From the NCBI GenBank assembly GCA_940337035.1, contig CALNHX010007701.1, positions 1 to 64,000 of the forward strand: a stretch of DNA of 64,000 nt. The letters are read 5' to 3'. This document shows positions 48,473 through 62,142 of this stretch, one piece after another (position 1 is the first letter of the stretch; each line of letters starts with the position of its first letter). The notes beneath the pieces were generated by a model, which was not told the DNA's origin, made no database searches, and saw only the letters and a list, made by a program, of their open reading frames with translations. The DNA is from Agriotes lineatus. Taxonomy: Eukaryota > Arthropoda > Insecta > Coleoptera > Elateridae. The translations under genes were made by a program, and so were the position numbers.

Positions 48473-51400
48473 CGGGGGTCCTGCAGCCTTTGCCGCATCT
48501 ATTATAAGACAAGTCAGGTAGAAGAACTCGAGTTGTGGAGTGAAAGAATTTTTAGAATGATATTGCGCAAAAATCCTATGTAACAGATAGCAGATGACAT
48601 CTACAATAGTAGTAGTAGAAAACGGAACTTTACAGCAAGCCGTAACCGTAATTTCTCTGGCTACCTTAATAGTCGAGACACGCTAATTAAGTCAGGCGCC
48701 ACAAGATTGTCTAATTAAATTCCAGCTCTTAGAGATGTCTCCAGCCTTTCAGAAACATCAAATGAGAAGTATGAAGATAGTGAAATAAACATCTATTCAT
48801 TTACCTTTGCCTTCAGCTATTAACTTTGCTATAAAAACATGTTCTGCGTATCTGCTTTACAACAAAATAATAGAAAAGTACACAAAACTAATATTTAGAA
48901 CGCTATAATGAACACACCAAGTTACACAAAATCCTTGTTCAGTAATAATGAAGCTACTTTTCCTATGTGACGACGAAAATACAAGCTACAAAGTGATTTA
49001 CTTTAAATGTATAAAAAAGGCCAATAAGGCATGCAATTTCCATGAATGCGCTACTAATACCTAAATACAACAGTAGACAAATTCAGACGGTAAAAAAGTG
49101 AACATAGATCCAAAATACAAGCATGCCAACACTTCAAAACGTACGGGAATTAGGCGACACAAAACACAAAAATTTAAACAGCATACATTAAATACTTTAT
49201 ATAGCGGACATGCAGATTTTATTACGATACCACAAAACCATGAAGGGTGAGTAGTGTCCAGTAGTTCAGTATGTATCTAACAGTCAAGAGAGAGGCTTTA
49301 GAACGTAGCTACCTTTTATGAAGGTACCTCGCAGTCATGTGATATTTTAATCCAATATAAAACGATCTTCGCGGCCGGCAGTAAAGACGATACGATAGAA
49401 TAGCTCGAAACCTCAAAAGTTTATATGCAAACACAACTGATAAATCCGAATAAATCGAGCGCCTTACGGCTGGTAATATTATGCTTGCAAATACTACAAC
49501 ATCAAGAGCACATCAGCGTTATAAGCTTAAGCAACCTCCCTCCCTCCCCAGACAAACTTTGCCATGGATGCCAAAAGGAGACGACTTCGCCCTAGCCAGC
49601 CGAAGGTTGCAAGCTGCTAGCTAGCCGAGTTCAATGCCAAATTACACAACTGCTGATGCACGGAAAATTTCCATGGCAAAGGTTAGCGGCCTAAGCTGGC
49701 GTCACGTTCTCGCTGCCGTATAACAGAACCACAGGGCCGGACTTCACCTAAGAAATCAAAAACTACAGTGGCGTCATAAATTAAAAATAACCTAACAAGA
49801 GTGAACAGACAGAAGTTAAACTGATTTATAATTTGTTTTCTGTGTGTAGAATTTGTGTTATTTTGAGTTAGACTATAAACAATCATTTTTAACATGTTAA
49901 ACTCATCCCCTTTTACAATATGCTGTTACGTCAAGTTAAAAATTAACAGCGCCACTTCTTTTTAGGCATGACGAAGAAGGTGTTGAGAAACTCGTTAAAC
50001 TTATTTTCGAGCGAGTTTAAGTCAAACGGCGAGCGCAGTACTGGGAGAACTTTGAATTACTAGCATTTATATCAACTCCGATTGCTCGTAGTCAATTTTG
50101 AACTGCAGTTGTTTATTCTTTAGTCGACCAGTCGACGCAACGGTAAAGGACTTCCCGCCAATTCGTCTGTAGCCATTCTTTGAGTTGAAACTTTTTAGTT
50201 TTGATTTGTCAAGAATGGCCTCCGGTTGCAAGTCCTCCGTTCTCGATAACATTTCAGCAGTTACGGCTGTTTCGCTGCCCGCCAAATTTTTTCTCAGCCC
50301 GGTGGTCGACTTATCTTGAGTGTTGCATCACTGTTGCCGTTAAAAACTGCAACCAGCTAAATTCAACTGTTTTATTATTAAATAATGCAGGGATGAAGTA
50401 TTGCGAAAATTAAGGATCTTCTTCTTCTCCTTCCTCTTGTATGAGAGTAGCGGCCTGTTTAATTACACAACATTTTGGTTCTTTGAGCTTCCTTTGCCGG
50501 TAAGTCGGTTAGATGGCTAACCTTGCTTGTCGAAATTGAGGGAGAGTTTCCTTGTGATAGCCGGAGAGCGTAGAATATTTAAAACCCTTATGCAGTTACT
50601 GGGAATAGAACCCAGTCAAGCAAGATTAGAGCATGTTGCGCACTTTGCCATTTGTTCTTTGCCCTCTCCACGTTGAATAAATTATTGCACTAAGTTAAGC
50701 ACTGCATGTGTGAAAGAAGTTTGGGTACATCCCCGTTGGAATTGTACTAACGCCGTCATCGACATGTGCTGGCTTGTTTTCTTTGTAGAATTGCATAACA
50801 TGCGAACACGTTTCTTGATCACGCCACGTGAAGTCAGAAACTAACTACATTTCTTTGTCGCAGTCTGTCTTGCAGCTGTGACCGGCGATAATGTTTTTAA
50901 AATGTTGACTTACTTGTAATAGAACTATCGAGTTTTATGTCATATATTGTAATGAAAGGCTAACGCAAAGTGGTGATAATAAATAAATAATTATTTTACA
51001 CCAATACAAGTTGTTTTTATTTTAATTTTAATAAAACATTCAAAAGTTGTCAAATCTCGTATGTTTTTAATAATTACTGTGCAAAATAAATGGTTTATTG
51101 CCTTTACTATTTTATTTATTGGAAACTCATTTAAATAATGCTCCGGCTATTGCATGAGAAAACTCTTATCTGCGAGGGTTAAGTTTTAACACCCAGTATG
51201 GCATTTACTGTGCGTCTAAATTTTCTTTAAGTATGCCAAATGCCCGACTTTCTTGTATCTTACTGTTTAACCTATAACTTGACAGAGTAAACAGAAATAA
51301 ATGATCGCACAAATTAGAGTAATTTAAACTCAAAATACCAACAATCAATGAATTTCCGGTCAGGTAAATATGCAATGCAATTATGACGTAATACGGCTAA

Positions 51401-54400
51401 TCTGTTTTGTTTTTCTAGCGTCAAAAAGACGCCGACCTGGCAACTGTTTCAATTTCTGGTTCTTGTGTAAAAGTGCCGCCACCCGCAAAATCAAATAACG
51501 CTATAATAATAAAAATCTTCTGGAACGACCCTGAGGCTAGAAAACTATCTCTGGACCTTGTAAATTGTTTATTCTTGAAGCAGCCCAATGCTAATGGGCC
51601 TCCGGATCTGATTTCCTGTTGGAATTTACATCGATGCTGGCTCGCAAAATTAAGGGACGCCACGGCTATAATAAATCTGGTGATGGCTTTCTGCTTTCTG
51701 GACGTATACAGCAAAGACGGTCTCTTCTACACGCTGGATACAATTTTCAGCCAACCTCTGCCCCGGAACTCGTAGAAAACGGCCCCGATGTTGTACACAC
51801 TTGGTCAAACCTTGCAGCACAGATCCCTTTTCACTGGGATATTTTAGCACAATGAATTTCTACACACAGGTGGACTAAACACTGAAGATAATTAAAAACA
51901 ACTTTTGGACTTTAACAGAAAACTTTATATTCGAATATTTACAATATTCTGTGAGCCAAACTTGCACACAGCTCAATTTTTCATGTATTGGGTTGACAAC
52001 AATAAAAAACGAACATCAGGTAACTTAGCAACTAATACATCAACTGTTCTGGAAGTAAGATTTGATGCAATGATATTTAGAAAATATAATGTTTTTCAAT
52101 AATTGCTTTTTCACTATTACTTTTGATTGCACTGTTTTCACGAGTTTTTATTAGCACTGCACTATTGTTCTTTGTTCTAACTTAGATGCCCTTATCATGC
52201 TCTTTGAATTCTATGCTTCCTATGCATCCCTTTCCTTTTTCAGCTGCGTTAGCATTTTGCTGGCCTTATAATATTTAATTCTTAACGCTTCATATAATTT
52301 TCGTACGTCTCAAAACATCTCTGTATTATATTAAATTTACAATCTTATATTTATGTTACCAAAATCAAATCTGCTAATCACATAAATTCAGGTGCGTTTG
52401 CCATAACGAGCACCTTTAATGAAAATTTCAGGTATAATTTGCTTTGAGTATCGAGACCGAGCCTTTTCTTCAACTTATGACTCGCTCCTTCCCACTGAGC
52501 TAATTTGGGCACTTTTTTGGTTTTGGTTTTAACTCTTATCTACAGTGTTTCATGCAAGTTCTTTGCGGGTGCTGGACGATTTATATTCTATTACTGTATG
52601 CATTATAGATACTTGTACTCGTATTGTGATTATTATTGCAGTAGGTTGAAATGTAATTTTTACGCTTTGACATTGTAATTACTGAAGCTGCCCCAATACA
52701 AAACTCTTTTTCAGTAACACTCAACGCCTTTTTTACAACGATTTTGCACGGGCGCCACTTAAATCTAAAATCTTGCATGCATCATTTATTAAAATTTATT
52801 ACTTGGCAGTACATGTATTAATGCTAAACATCACCATTACCGTTACATATTTTCATTAACTAGCTGGTAAAAATGTCTTCTGATTAAGGAAATTCTTTTA
52901 AACGGAAAAGTAAATTTACTTCCTTGTGTAACTATTTTAAGAAATAAGTTTTACTCATTGGCATTCAGCAGCTTATGACACAGGAAAAATCGTTGTTGCT
53001 GGGAAATGAACTTCCCTAATGGCAAAATTGAACAATTATTATCCCCATTAAACCAGATTAGTCTATTTTAGCTGCAGGAAAATTTAACTTCCTGGAAAGA
53101 AGAAAATTAACGTGTCGCATTATCCAAAGAATTTTGTCAGCAGACAAGTAAAAAACGAAATTGAAAAGAATGTAATATGAAAAACAAGAAATATGTTCGC
53201 CAGTCCACGAAAATCAGAAAACCCCCACGTGGGGTTATTATTGTAACAAACACGAGTAACCGTGAGGTGTCACTCAAGTTACAGTTTTTTTACAAGGTAG
53301 TCGAGACACTCAGAAATACGGCTGCTGTGCGAATCTGGGCCTAATGAGATTTTCTCTATGTTGTACTAAACTGGTGTGTGCTTGAAGAGAGTGAAGAAGC
53401 TATAAAGAAAACGGCCAATAATGAGATAAAAACAAAGGCCGGAGATAATGAATGTTTCCACAATTCAACACAGTAATGAATTTCGGCCTCTTAACGGATT
53501 TTCTGTTGGTATTTCTGTTTGGACGACCTCGGATGTCGGAGTACTCATATCGATCGGTGGAGACAACTACAGAGTTTGATCTATTTTGTAGCTAAACATT
53601 TTCACATGCACGGGTAGTCTTTGTGGAGAACAAGATATAGGATGGGCTACGAAACATGGAGCTCAGCGTTTGGAAATGCAACCGAACGCCCACGTTACAT
53701 GGGAGTACAGATACCCAATATTACTTTAAATATGTAACTTGCACTGATTTGTTTCATTTGCTCTTTTAAACCATAGTTTAAACCACTTTTTTAATAATTA
53801 ACCCAAATTGTTCTGAAGAATACTAAACTCAACTGTTGGATCTTTAGGCGTAGCTAATTCAATGGTGCTGTCCGCTATAGCTGTAGCTATCATTCATAAG
53901 ACAAATATAGTAGTGATTCTAAAACGCGTCCTTAAAGAATACCATACTTAATTGCATATGAGGTGTAAACTATTCTTTGAATTTTACCTGCAGGCAAATA
54001 ATATAAGAGAGCAGCTTCTCATATCAAAATAAGATATTGAATCTATGATATTTAAACGTAAGTAATTGAGGCGCACCCCATATCAATTTTGCGACGTGTA
54101 CACGTGGCGTTCACAGCATAACGTATGTGCAAAGGGGAAAAGTCGCCACAGGAAATGTCAATCACAATCTAGATAATTCGTCGATCCATAATCTCTATCA
54201 GTCCGAAAACACTAAATCTCCGGAAATCCTAAAATCAAAATAGAAAATGTCCTGAAACAATAGAACACCTTTGGAGAATGACTTCTGCTGTAAATTAGCT
54301 CAACGTTATCTCCGCTTGTGAACTAACATCTAAAAATAGGATAACAATTGCATAAGGACAATTGTTTAACGAAAGGACCTGGGACCTTTAATAAATCCAC

Positions 54401-55304
54401 CTGCTGGTGTATTTTTATATGGAAAGGAAAAATAACGGAAAAACAACAATCACTACATTACAAAACTCCATAAGGAGTCAGACACAAGATCTTTTACGAT
54501 TTCGATTAACTGGTTTTAACTACAGCACTACGCATTTCACTTGGAAACCAAAACAAAATAAACAGATAAATCAAAGTAAGTGACCAATGTTGCAATACAA
54601 TAAATTCGCAAAGTAAAGCACTCCCAATTCCAGCAAAGAACGCATAATAAGCCAAGACAGTACAAGATAACTCGCGCAATTAGATGTGTCCAATAATGCA
54701 TTACTGAAAATGGACTCTCAAGCAGTGTCACTCGTATGGGACAAGAGACACCGCCTACTGAACTCGAATACCAGCGGCCAACCTTCAACATGTCAAAATA
54801 AATACTTAACTTGTAAGGTAAATATCGAGCTCCCAGAGCTAATTAACCAACACACCTCTTTCAGAAGGACTGGTCGGAAATAAAAAACATCAAATAACAA
54901 GAAGAAGAAAAATGCAAGAGTTCAACAGTAACGTATACCTGCAATTCTCAACGTAACCTCGTGGAGGAAAAAACACCTATATCCTTTAAATTTGCATAGG
55001 CACTTACTAATTGTTAGGGGAATACTAAGGTGATTTAGATCACTAAGACTAACGTTAGTAAATAAAACAAATATAAAAGTTAACGTTAAAATGACCGTAG
55101 CAGTACCATATACTCAATGTTATACAGCAGGCATGTATTCTAAACCTTATGAAAAGTTTGGTTAGATGCTCTGCAATTCTATTTGCTTTTGCTTACGTTC
55201 AGTTCGTATTGGAAGAATGCTGACTTGTGCTTTTTTAGAGTTTCTAGGGCATTTCACAAAGAGTTCTCCGTAGTTTCCATTGTGGCAAATAGTTCTAGAT
55301 ATTA
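48471..55304. other. unassigned DNA, nearly 7 kb
   Basis: No recognisable gene. 49.5-50.4 kb and 51.42-51.86 kb are richer in GC. In the latter, a plus frame from 51473 is open for 100 codons and two other frames are also open, with no family resemblance. 50.28-50.76 kb resembles parts of 33.8-34.1 kb and 35.3-35.4 kb. 53.22-53.24 kb has a small CCCCACGTGGGG palindrome. Confidence 0.35.
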
Positions 55305-55312
55305 GTTGTAAG

Positions 55313-57420
55313 CAGTGCCGGTTTAAGGTACTTCAGCGCCCGGTGCTAATCGTAACCTCCGCCCCCACCTACATTTTTATAAATTAGTAATTTAAACTAT
55401 CTGAAATTATATTTTTATATTATGTTTAAAAAGAAGGGTTTCAAAATTCGAAATTATTTATTATAAGTATCTTTACAGTATACATCAGTGAAAAATAAAA
55501 TAATCAAAAACAACAAAAACTAGTACAAATAAGAAAATACACCCAAAAAATAAAAAGCTAATATTTGGCTTTTATTTACAACAATAAGGTAAGAAAAACG
55601 AAATAAAAACAAAATAACATTCTTAAACATTGGCTTTCTATTTGTGTTTTCTACAATATCTTAATATCACTAATATACTAGGAACTACGTTTAAAACTAA
55701 TAAAAAACACAAACTAACTTTGGTTTTTAAAATCAACTAAAAAGTCAAAATTAATAAATAGGCAACACAAAACAACAACAAAGTCAATGCCCAATATTGC
55801 AATACATTGACATGTCTGACTACTAATATACTAGGAACTAAATATATTGGGAAAGAATTTTGGAAATTAAGAAGATCACATGTAAGTACAATCACATTCG
55901 TAATAAAATACAGAAGAGGAGTTTCACTCAGTTTTACAAGAGTCGCTTTCTTGCTTTTAAATTTGAAAAGGTTTGTATTAGCTAGTTGGTGAGTACGGTT
56001 TTTAAAATTTCTAAATTTGCTGATAATATGGCTAAAGAATTTAATTTTTCTTGCGCAATTGAATTTCGAAGATAGGTTTTAACCCGCTTCAGCGTGGAAA
56101 ATGAACGCTCCCCACTAGCATTCCTAACCATTATAGAAAAAGCAAATACGAAGGCACACATGAATATATTAATTTATGTTCATGTAACAATTTCACTAAA
56201 TCTTTGGGAGATTAAACATCTTTTGTACACTTCGGATATACGATTAATTTCAAACTGAAGATTATCTGGATTATCAAGAATTGGAAGATGTTCCCATTTT
56301 CTCTCTAGGTCTTACTCTTAAAATAACTTCTGTATTTGGTTGCCTATTTCTTTTAGTGCTCCGTCGTTCCACGCAGTTTTCGTTGCTTGTTAAAGCTATT
56401 CCTTTGGCTTCATATTGACCAAACTCGTTTCGTCGATATTGAAAGTACTGGGCCAATTTATAACGCTAACAATCGTTTTTAATACGTTAACCCAATATTC
56501 CTTTACAGAGTTAATTCCTTTTTCAAGTTTCTTATAATTTCTTTCAGTAGTTAAAGATCGCGAGGTATATACTCTCAGATTGTTGAAGTGCTCAGAGGGT
56601 TTTCGTGTTCATCAAACCTGTGGTACTTTATGTGCTTCGCCCGGATTTGCCTGACTCGCTTACGCTCGTCAGTCAAACGCGTCCAGTCTCGCAGTCCGGT
56701 CCGGTCCGGTCACAAGGTATCACTTTTACCTCTTAAATAATGAAACATTACATGCCGTGTTAAACCGGCAAAAGTACAAGGCTTAATTCAACTGTTTACT
56801 ATTTTCGGATTTTTCTAAACAAACTTCCCATTGCTTTTAATAGGAACATTATCTAACAACACAATTACTTATTATGCCTATTGATTGCGTTTTTTAAAAC
56901 TACGAACACAAGTACATTTCATTTAATAATGAGGGTTTATTACTGCCTTGCTGAATGGGACCCACAGTCGCCCACAGACTCCGTTTAAACACACCCTTAC
57001 AAATCGAGGCTTTGATGTTTCGGTTGACATCACACTTGTATTTGACAACTGTGAACTTTTTGTGTGTGACCTGTCTCGTGTTTGGTTTTGTGGTGCTTCG
57101 TCTTCTAGCAGTTATTAAATTCGTCCTAAATTTTAAATGCGGCAGACGCCGTGGGCTACAGCTAGTAATATACTATTATGCGGCCTGCTTAGGTCTACCA
57201 GACGTCGGTAGATGAGGCGGACATGATAATATGCTTACTTGGTCGTCGTGCCAACTTTATTAAGTGCGAGTCCGAGTATGTAATAGAACTATCGTATGTG
57301 ACCGCTAATATCGTATGTGACCGCTAGAGTTATTACATTAGCCCGCTCTGCGTGCCGCCCAAGAAAAATTTACCGCCCGGTTCTACAGCACCCAATAGCA
57401 CCCATGTAAAACCGGCACTG
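55313..57420 (-). mobile_element. hAT element, 2108 bp, intact 8-bp TSD GTTGTAAG
   Basis: The left end CAGTGCCGGTTTAAGG is matched by TAAAACCGGCACTG at the right. GTTGTAAG lies exactly outside both (55305-55312 and 57421-57428). CGCCCGGT words near both ends (55347 and 57374) extend the symmetry. An 8-bp duplication and CAGTG-initial ends are hAT features. The transposase inside is broken and lacks its middle, so this is a deletion derivative. CCGGT is repeated four times near 56695-56710. Confidence 0.92.
55995..56620 (-). pseudogene. hAT transposase (ZMYM-type), internally deleted
   Basis: On the minus strand, pieces in changing frames run as follows. LRVYTSRSLTTERNYKKLEK and GINSVKEYWVNVLKTIVSVI (about 56460-56600) match the start of the ZMYM1-like hAT transposase (K...YWxxVLKRVVxxIxFL). 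A charged stretch ending PREKMG follows (56274-56456), then LPILDNPDNLQFEINRI. Last comes VFAFSIMVRNASGERSFSTL, KRVKTYLRNSIAQEKLNSLA, ILS (about 55995-56155), the hAT C-terminal dimerisation domain with its ASGERSFS signature. Most of the RNase H-like catalytic domain is missing and several stops interrupt, so no active enzyme is possible. The last domain is the best preserved. Confidence 0.85.
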
Positions 57421-57720
57421 GTTGTAAGTAGATTTATTCTTTTCCTCATTTGACAATTTTTTCAATTCCTTTGCGGCTTTACTGGATTTAGCCTTATGTG
57501 GGGTTCTGATATTTCCCCACTGTTTCCTAAGTTTTGCTGAACTTGGATCAGTATTTATGTCCTTTGTGACCTTTGAATGTCACTGTGGTTACTGGACGGC
57601 ATGATCTAAGTGTTAAACATTTTCTTTAACGTCAGTAACAGTTTTTAGTAATAACTGTAAACTGTCTTCAATGAGTTTTCTGAAATTGTTCTAATTAGAT
57701 GCCTTAGAATCACGTCTTGG
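57421..57720 (-). pseudogene. possible Myb/SANT-like DNA-binding protein fragment, split by the hAT element
   Basis: The minus strand near 57440-57565 reads NTDPSSAKLRKQWGNIRTPH, KAKSSKAAKELKKLSNEEKN. This resembles the third helix and tail of insect Myb/SANT-like (regulatory or Harbinger-associated) proteins, where LKKKWxNLKxxAKK is typical. The hAT element begins right after this segment. Beyond it, in the left flank (about 55190-55260 minus), ALETLKKHKSAFFQYELN could be the coiled continuation. The N-terminal helices are not clearly readable. This is a tentative family assignment from a short match. Confidence 0.35.
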
Positions 57721-60416
57721 TATTTTTGCCTTAGGTAACATTTCAGTGATATAATCAATGCAGAATGGTTTGAAGTGAGGTGAAGACTTCATTTTCCCGA
57801 AATACGCTTTCTGATGATCCCCTTTGTGATACAAAGACAATCAGGTACTTTTTCTTGTCAGTAGACATACTGAAAGCTTTTGATATGCATAGAGTTATAG
57901 CGTTCTTGTCCTTCTTGGAAAAATTAATCTAAAGCTCCGTTTAACGATATCCTAGGGTGGCGTAAACATGTTGCAATTGTTCAGATTTTATTGCGTATTT
58001 GGGACGGCAGTATACCCAGTATGCCCATCCAGTCTTCAATGGTAATACTAAATTGCACTTTAAGTGGGTAAAGTGGAACTAACAACAATTATTGAATGTT
58101 GAAACCGAAACTTTGCCTGGTTTTCCTGAATGTGTTGGTAGTAACTTTTCAAATTGTACCTACATATTGTAATAATTGCCTTAACTTATAAGGATTTTTG
58201 TATTATTAGAAAATAATAGTTAGGGCAGATCACCACAATTTTGTACTTTTCAAATAAAAATGGTTAATTGCCCCCTTCTATATTTTATTGATCTGCAATA
58301 ATTTTAGGCTAGCTCACAGCAAAACACAAAACTCCTTTCAGGTGGGTTCAGAATTTGAGTGTATTCAAAAATTATTTTCGTTTTAGGCTATTCGCCTCAA
58401 ATTAGATCATATGCGCGATTCTAGTAAGTATAATTCCTAACCTCACAAATTGACGTTTGCACACAGAAATTTTTTCAGTGCAAACAGCGTTAATTTTACG
58501 ATTTAAATAGTGATATTCCGCAAGGAAACCTCAGGTAAATTGATTTAAATTCCCGCCTGGCAACAACTGACTCAATTTTGTTTTAGCCGTGACGTAAATC
58601 GACGCCTGATGCTTTTTTTTGTCTTACTTCCTGTAATGGCTTGAAAATCCCGCCAAAACAGCAAATTCTACTGACGCAATGCAGATTACGAAGATGATGG
58701 CGTATCTGGATGCTTGAAAATGCAATGGACTTCTTCCGCAGGCTTTATTCTCGGAGTTCAACAGCTTTTCAAAATCCCCACACTCAAATAATTAGCCAGA
58801 TCCTACCTTGAACGTTCTTGCCGAACTTAGCCCGCAGATGGTCACAGGTGACGCTGTTCGATTTCTGATCTTGGAGTCACTCCTCTGGCCGTAAATGCTG
58901 CTCTGGGTTGCTTGTACACACCTCCCTGATGTATAGGAAAAGAGTTCCCTGGGTTCAGCTGCTTAAATGGGCCGTAGTCGAAGCTTGAAGATTTCAGGTG
59001 TCGGCTGTCGTTGTTCACTCGGAGATGGTTTTGGAAATTTTATAATTTTACGTCGGAGAACTTGCCACAAACGTTACTACAGCTGCTTGATAATGGGTAT
59101 AGTAAAATGCAACCCTTTTTAACTGGATAAAAACACTTTTATTATTGTAAAACATTAATTCAAGGGAGCACAAATTTTGCCCCAAACTTCATTAATTTTA
59201 CAGCAATTGTTCTCCTTTATTATCAATAAAAAGCATCTCGTTGCTATGTTACCGCGAACTGGTATTGTTAACTGGAAATTAATTTTTCTAACAAATTTAC
59301 ATTAATGGAGTAAAGTTTGATAACATATTTCTTACTATTAATACTCGTATTTGCTTAAATCTAAAAACTGTCTTTATTGCTTATAACTAAAATTGTTCTT
59401 TTTTGTTAGACACCAACTTTTTTAAAACACTGCTCTGCTTTAGCACTTCGTTTTTATTGATGCGCCGGTTCTTGAATTTATAATTTAACACATGCCACTT
59501 GCTTTTCTTCTTTTCAGTTGCCTTCATTTTCTATTGCTCTTTGAAATTTTTATGTTATCCTCTTTCGATTTCAACTACCTTTCGGCTTGCTTGATTTTCA
59601 CTGGCCTGTACTTTTATTAATAATTCTACGCTCATTCAGTATGCACATAACAAACCTTTTGTGTCAATTAATTTCGTTTGGTCTGGCTGTAAATATGCAC
59701 AAACCTATCATTTTAATTATTTTATTTTACTCAAATCTCAAATCTAAACCATCTGAAATTCGCTTTGCTTATGCTTGCCTTTATCCTCTCTAATTGAAGC
59801 TTCTTGCATCTTATTACCAATACATTTTAATAATTTCTAGTGTTTAAATTGCAATTACATAATAATTATTTACATTACAAGTGCGGTAGGTCGCATTCTA
59901 CAGCGCGATGTAAAATGCCTAACGAGTACTGTATTATATTTTTTGGCCGACATCTCTTTTTTTTAACATTTTCTATAAATTTGCGACTTGGCTTTCCAAT
60001 ATCAAGCAAGCTGCCATCAGTAAATTTTGTAGTAGTAGTAGTAGTAGACACTTTGAAACGTCAAAATTCAAAGTCGTAAATATCAATTTTCTTTATTTCT
60101 TCTAAACGCAACTGAACGATAAAATACGTAACTAGCGTTTCTGCTAACACCCGTTATTACTACAAAGCAACTTTTTGTTTAAGGGTCTCTGCAAGCTAAA
60201 AATTTTCTAGTTATTTTACCGCACGGCGGTGCGACAAAGCACTGACTAACTGTAAAATCCTAGTTACGGTAGACGTCAACTGTGCATGAATGTATTGTTT
60301 ACATGTCACGAGACCAAACAATATTTTCACTCTGTGCTTGAATTGACTTTGTTAAATATTTCGCACTGCATACAGAGCTAAATTCTGAGCTTAAAACCAT
60401 CTCAATATATGTTTTT
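57721..60416. other. unassigned DNA
   Basis: 58.68-59.04 kb is GC-richer. Its minus strand is open from about 59040 to a TGA at 58842 and reads HLKSSSFDYGPFKQLNPGNS followed by FPIHQGGVYKQPRAAF. It could be an exon, but I cannot assign it. A GTA/TAG microsatellite of about seven units lies at 60029-60048. Confidence 0.3.
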
Positions 60417-61071
60417 ACTTCCTTTTACAATAAAGGAAGTTTTGAGTTTACCCCAAAAATTCGAAATTGAGTTTTCAACAGATCTTCACGAGTCCCCTGA
60501 ACCCAAAAAACATTTTTTTTCATTGGTCTGTCTGTGTGTGTGTGTGTGTCTGTCTGTGTGTCTCTGTGTCTGTCTGTGAACAGAATATCTCAAAAACGAA
60601 AAAAGGTATGACGTTGAAACTTTATATATAGGTTTTGTGTACTATGTAGATGCGACAGCAAGCTTTTTAAGAAAATCGCATAACCGAAAGTAGGTGTTTA
60701 CTCTTGTGATTTTTCAGTTTTTTTAGATTTTTTTCAAGATTCCCATTTTTATTACATTTTGAATGTGTATTTATATGAGATAGGTGCTCTTCCAGTTGAA
60801 TACCTCTAAAATGGGTTTTTTTCGTTTTTTTCCTATTTTTTATTAACTCCTATTTTAAATAGAACACCCGGTATATTATTACATGTTTGAATTCAGTTTA
60901 AAATTCTAGAAAAAAATTGTCTCTTCAACTAACGCTTTATTTTGTACCGTTTTTGCAGAATTTGTAATTTTTAAAAATGATTGACAAATGCTTAAAAATT
61001 TAAAATCAAAATTTTGGCTAATTATAAGATCACTGTAAAAGGAAGTTGTGTACGTGTATCACACCAGATTT
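60417..61071 (+). repeat. dispersed repeat family R1, copy 2 (long form)
   Basis: It begins with the palindrome ACTTCCTTTTAC-AATAAAGGAAGT and ends with TGTAAAAGGAAGT plus the TGT-rich tail to CACCAGATT. It has the same order of landmarks as 25582-25990: TACCCCAAAAATTCGAAATT, GTCTGTCTGTG repeat, GAACAGAATATCTCAAAAAC. It carries about 240 bp between TTGAAACTTTATAT and TTTGAATTCAGTTTAAAATT that the other copy lacks. Confidence 0.88.
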
Positions 61072-61821
61072 TTTATTATTAGTTCGTAGTTTTAGCTACG
61101 GCAATGAAAATTTAAGCCCGCTCCAATTAGATGTGCAGATTATGCGCCAAAATTGCCTGCAGTGGTGCAGAGTGGTGGCGTTGAATTTCGCCAAGGCCGC
61201 GTCAGATATTTTCCTTTGGGAGCATAAGTGAGCCAAAAAGAAACGTTTTTACGAGTCCTGTAAAACTACAAGAGAAATAGTGACTTTACAAGACCAGTCA
61301 AAGTCCTCGAGATGGTGCAACTTAACGAACCGGTGCCAGGCATTTAAAAAAGGAGGCGTGTACGTCATCAACTGGCGCAGTTATAAAGGCATGTAGTGGA
61401 GAACTGCGAAAACCCACGATCCAGGTATCACTACAAGTAAGCGCTTTAATCCCTCATTTGGGCATGGAAGAACATTCAGCGAAGAAAGCAGTTGAGCGTT
61501 TAGCTGCGATTCCTTTTGTTCGGTATGCATTGCGCCTGAGCGCAGTTGGTTGCCAGCGGAAAGGCGTTTCAAACAGCTGTCGGAGTGATTTAATATTATT
61601 GTTTGGTGTGTCAGCGCGGTGCTCCGAAGACTACTAGAATGGAAGGATTACAGGAACACTTGCCGACTGGATGAATTAATCAATATAAATACAAATGTGG
61701 AGTAGCAACAGCTTTTCGCGTATAGATCGACTTTATGGTTAGAATGAATGCGGAGTGCAAACTGCTATTAACGTCGTGGGTTAGTATTTAGGTATTTAGA
61801 ATTTTTTGTTACAGAAAAACA
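61072..61821. other. unassigned DNA
   Basis: Moderately GC-rich sequence on both strands with short frames only. No family is recognised. Confidence 0.35.
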
Positions 61822-61970
61822 TAGAATAGTATATTAAAGTATGAGTGGATGACAAGGTCTTTAAAACACGCGCGAGTTTTCGAGCACGATGGCGTAGCCA
61901 GAGTGCTCGAAATAGAGCAAGTGTTTTAAAGACCAGTTATCCACGAATACTTTACGCTATTTTTTATTAT
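61822..61970. repeat. 149-bp hairpin H4
   Basis: The left arm (ATAGAATAGTATATTAAAGTATGAGTGGAT, GGTCTTTAAAACAC) pairs with the right arm (GTGTTTTAAAGACC, ATCCACGAATACTTTACGCTAT). The central part (TCGAGCACGA...GAGTGCTCGA) is itself palindromic. A T-rich boundary TTTTTTATTATACCT follows, with complement AGGTATAATAAAAAA at 62128-62142, repeating the layout of H1 and H2. Confidence 0.78.
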
Positions 61971-62142
61971 ACCTGCAATACTGGAAATAAATTACGCACT
62001 AAAAACTTTGTGTCGTTATAGATTGAGAGAGCATAATAATATTGCTACTAAAGTTACGAGAATTGTTTACGTTTTTGTCGCGTCCACGTCCGTTGTTGCA
62101 TTCAGTCGTTTAAACGGCGATTCTGAAGGTATAATAAAAAAG
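61960..62142. mobile_element. short body following hairpin H4
   Basis: About 180 bp bounded by TTTTTTATTATACCT and its complement. It has no coding frame. It corresponds in position to the bodies that follow H1 and H2, but its sequence differs from theirs. Confidence 0.45.

Noticed and set aside
50067..50413. Overlapping open frames on both strands near 50.1-50.4 kb
   Set aside because: Frames are open on both strands because of local composition. Part of the stretch resembles repeats at 33.8 kb, which argues against a unique gene.
58842..59040. Minus-strand 62-codon frame with exon-like composition
   Set aside because: It is bounded by stops, with no convincing splice sites and no recognised similarity. 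I mention it only within the unassigned region.
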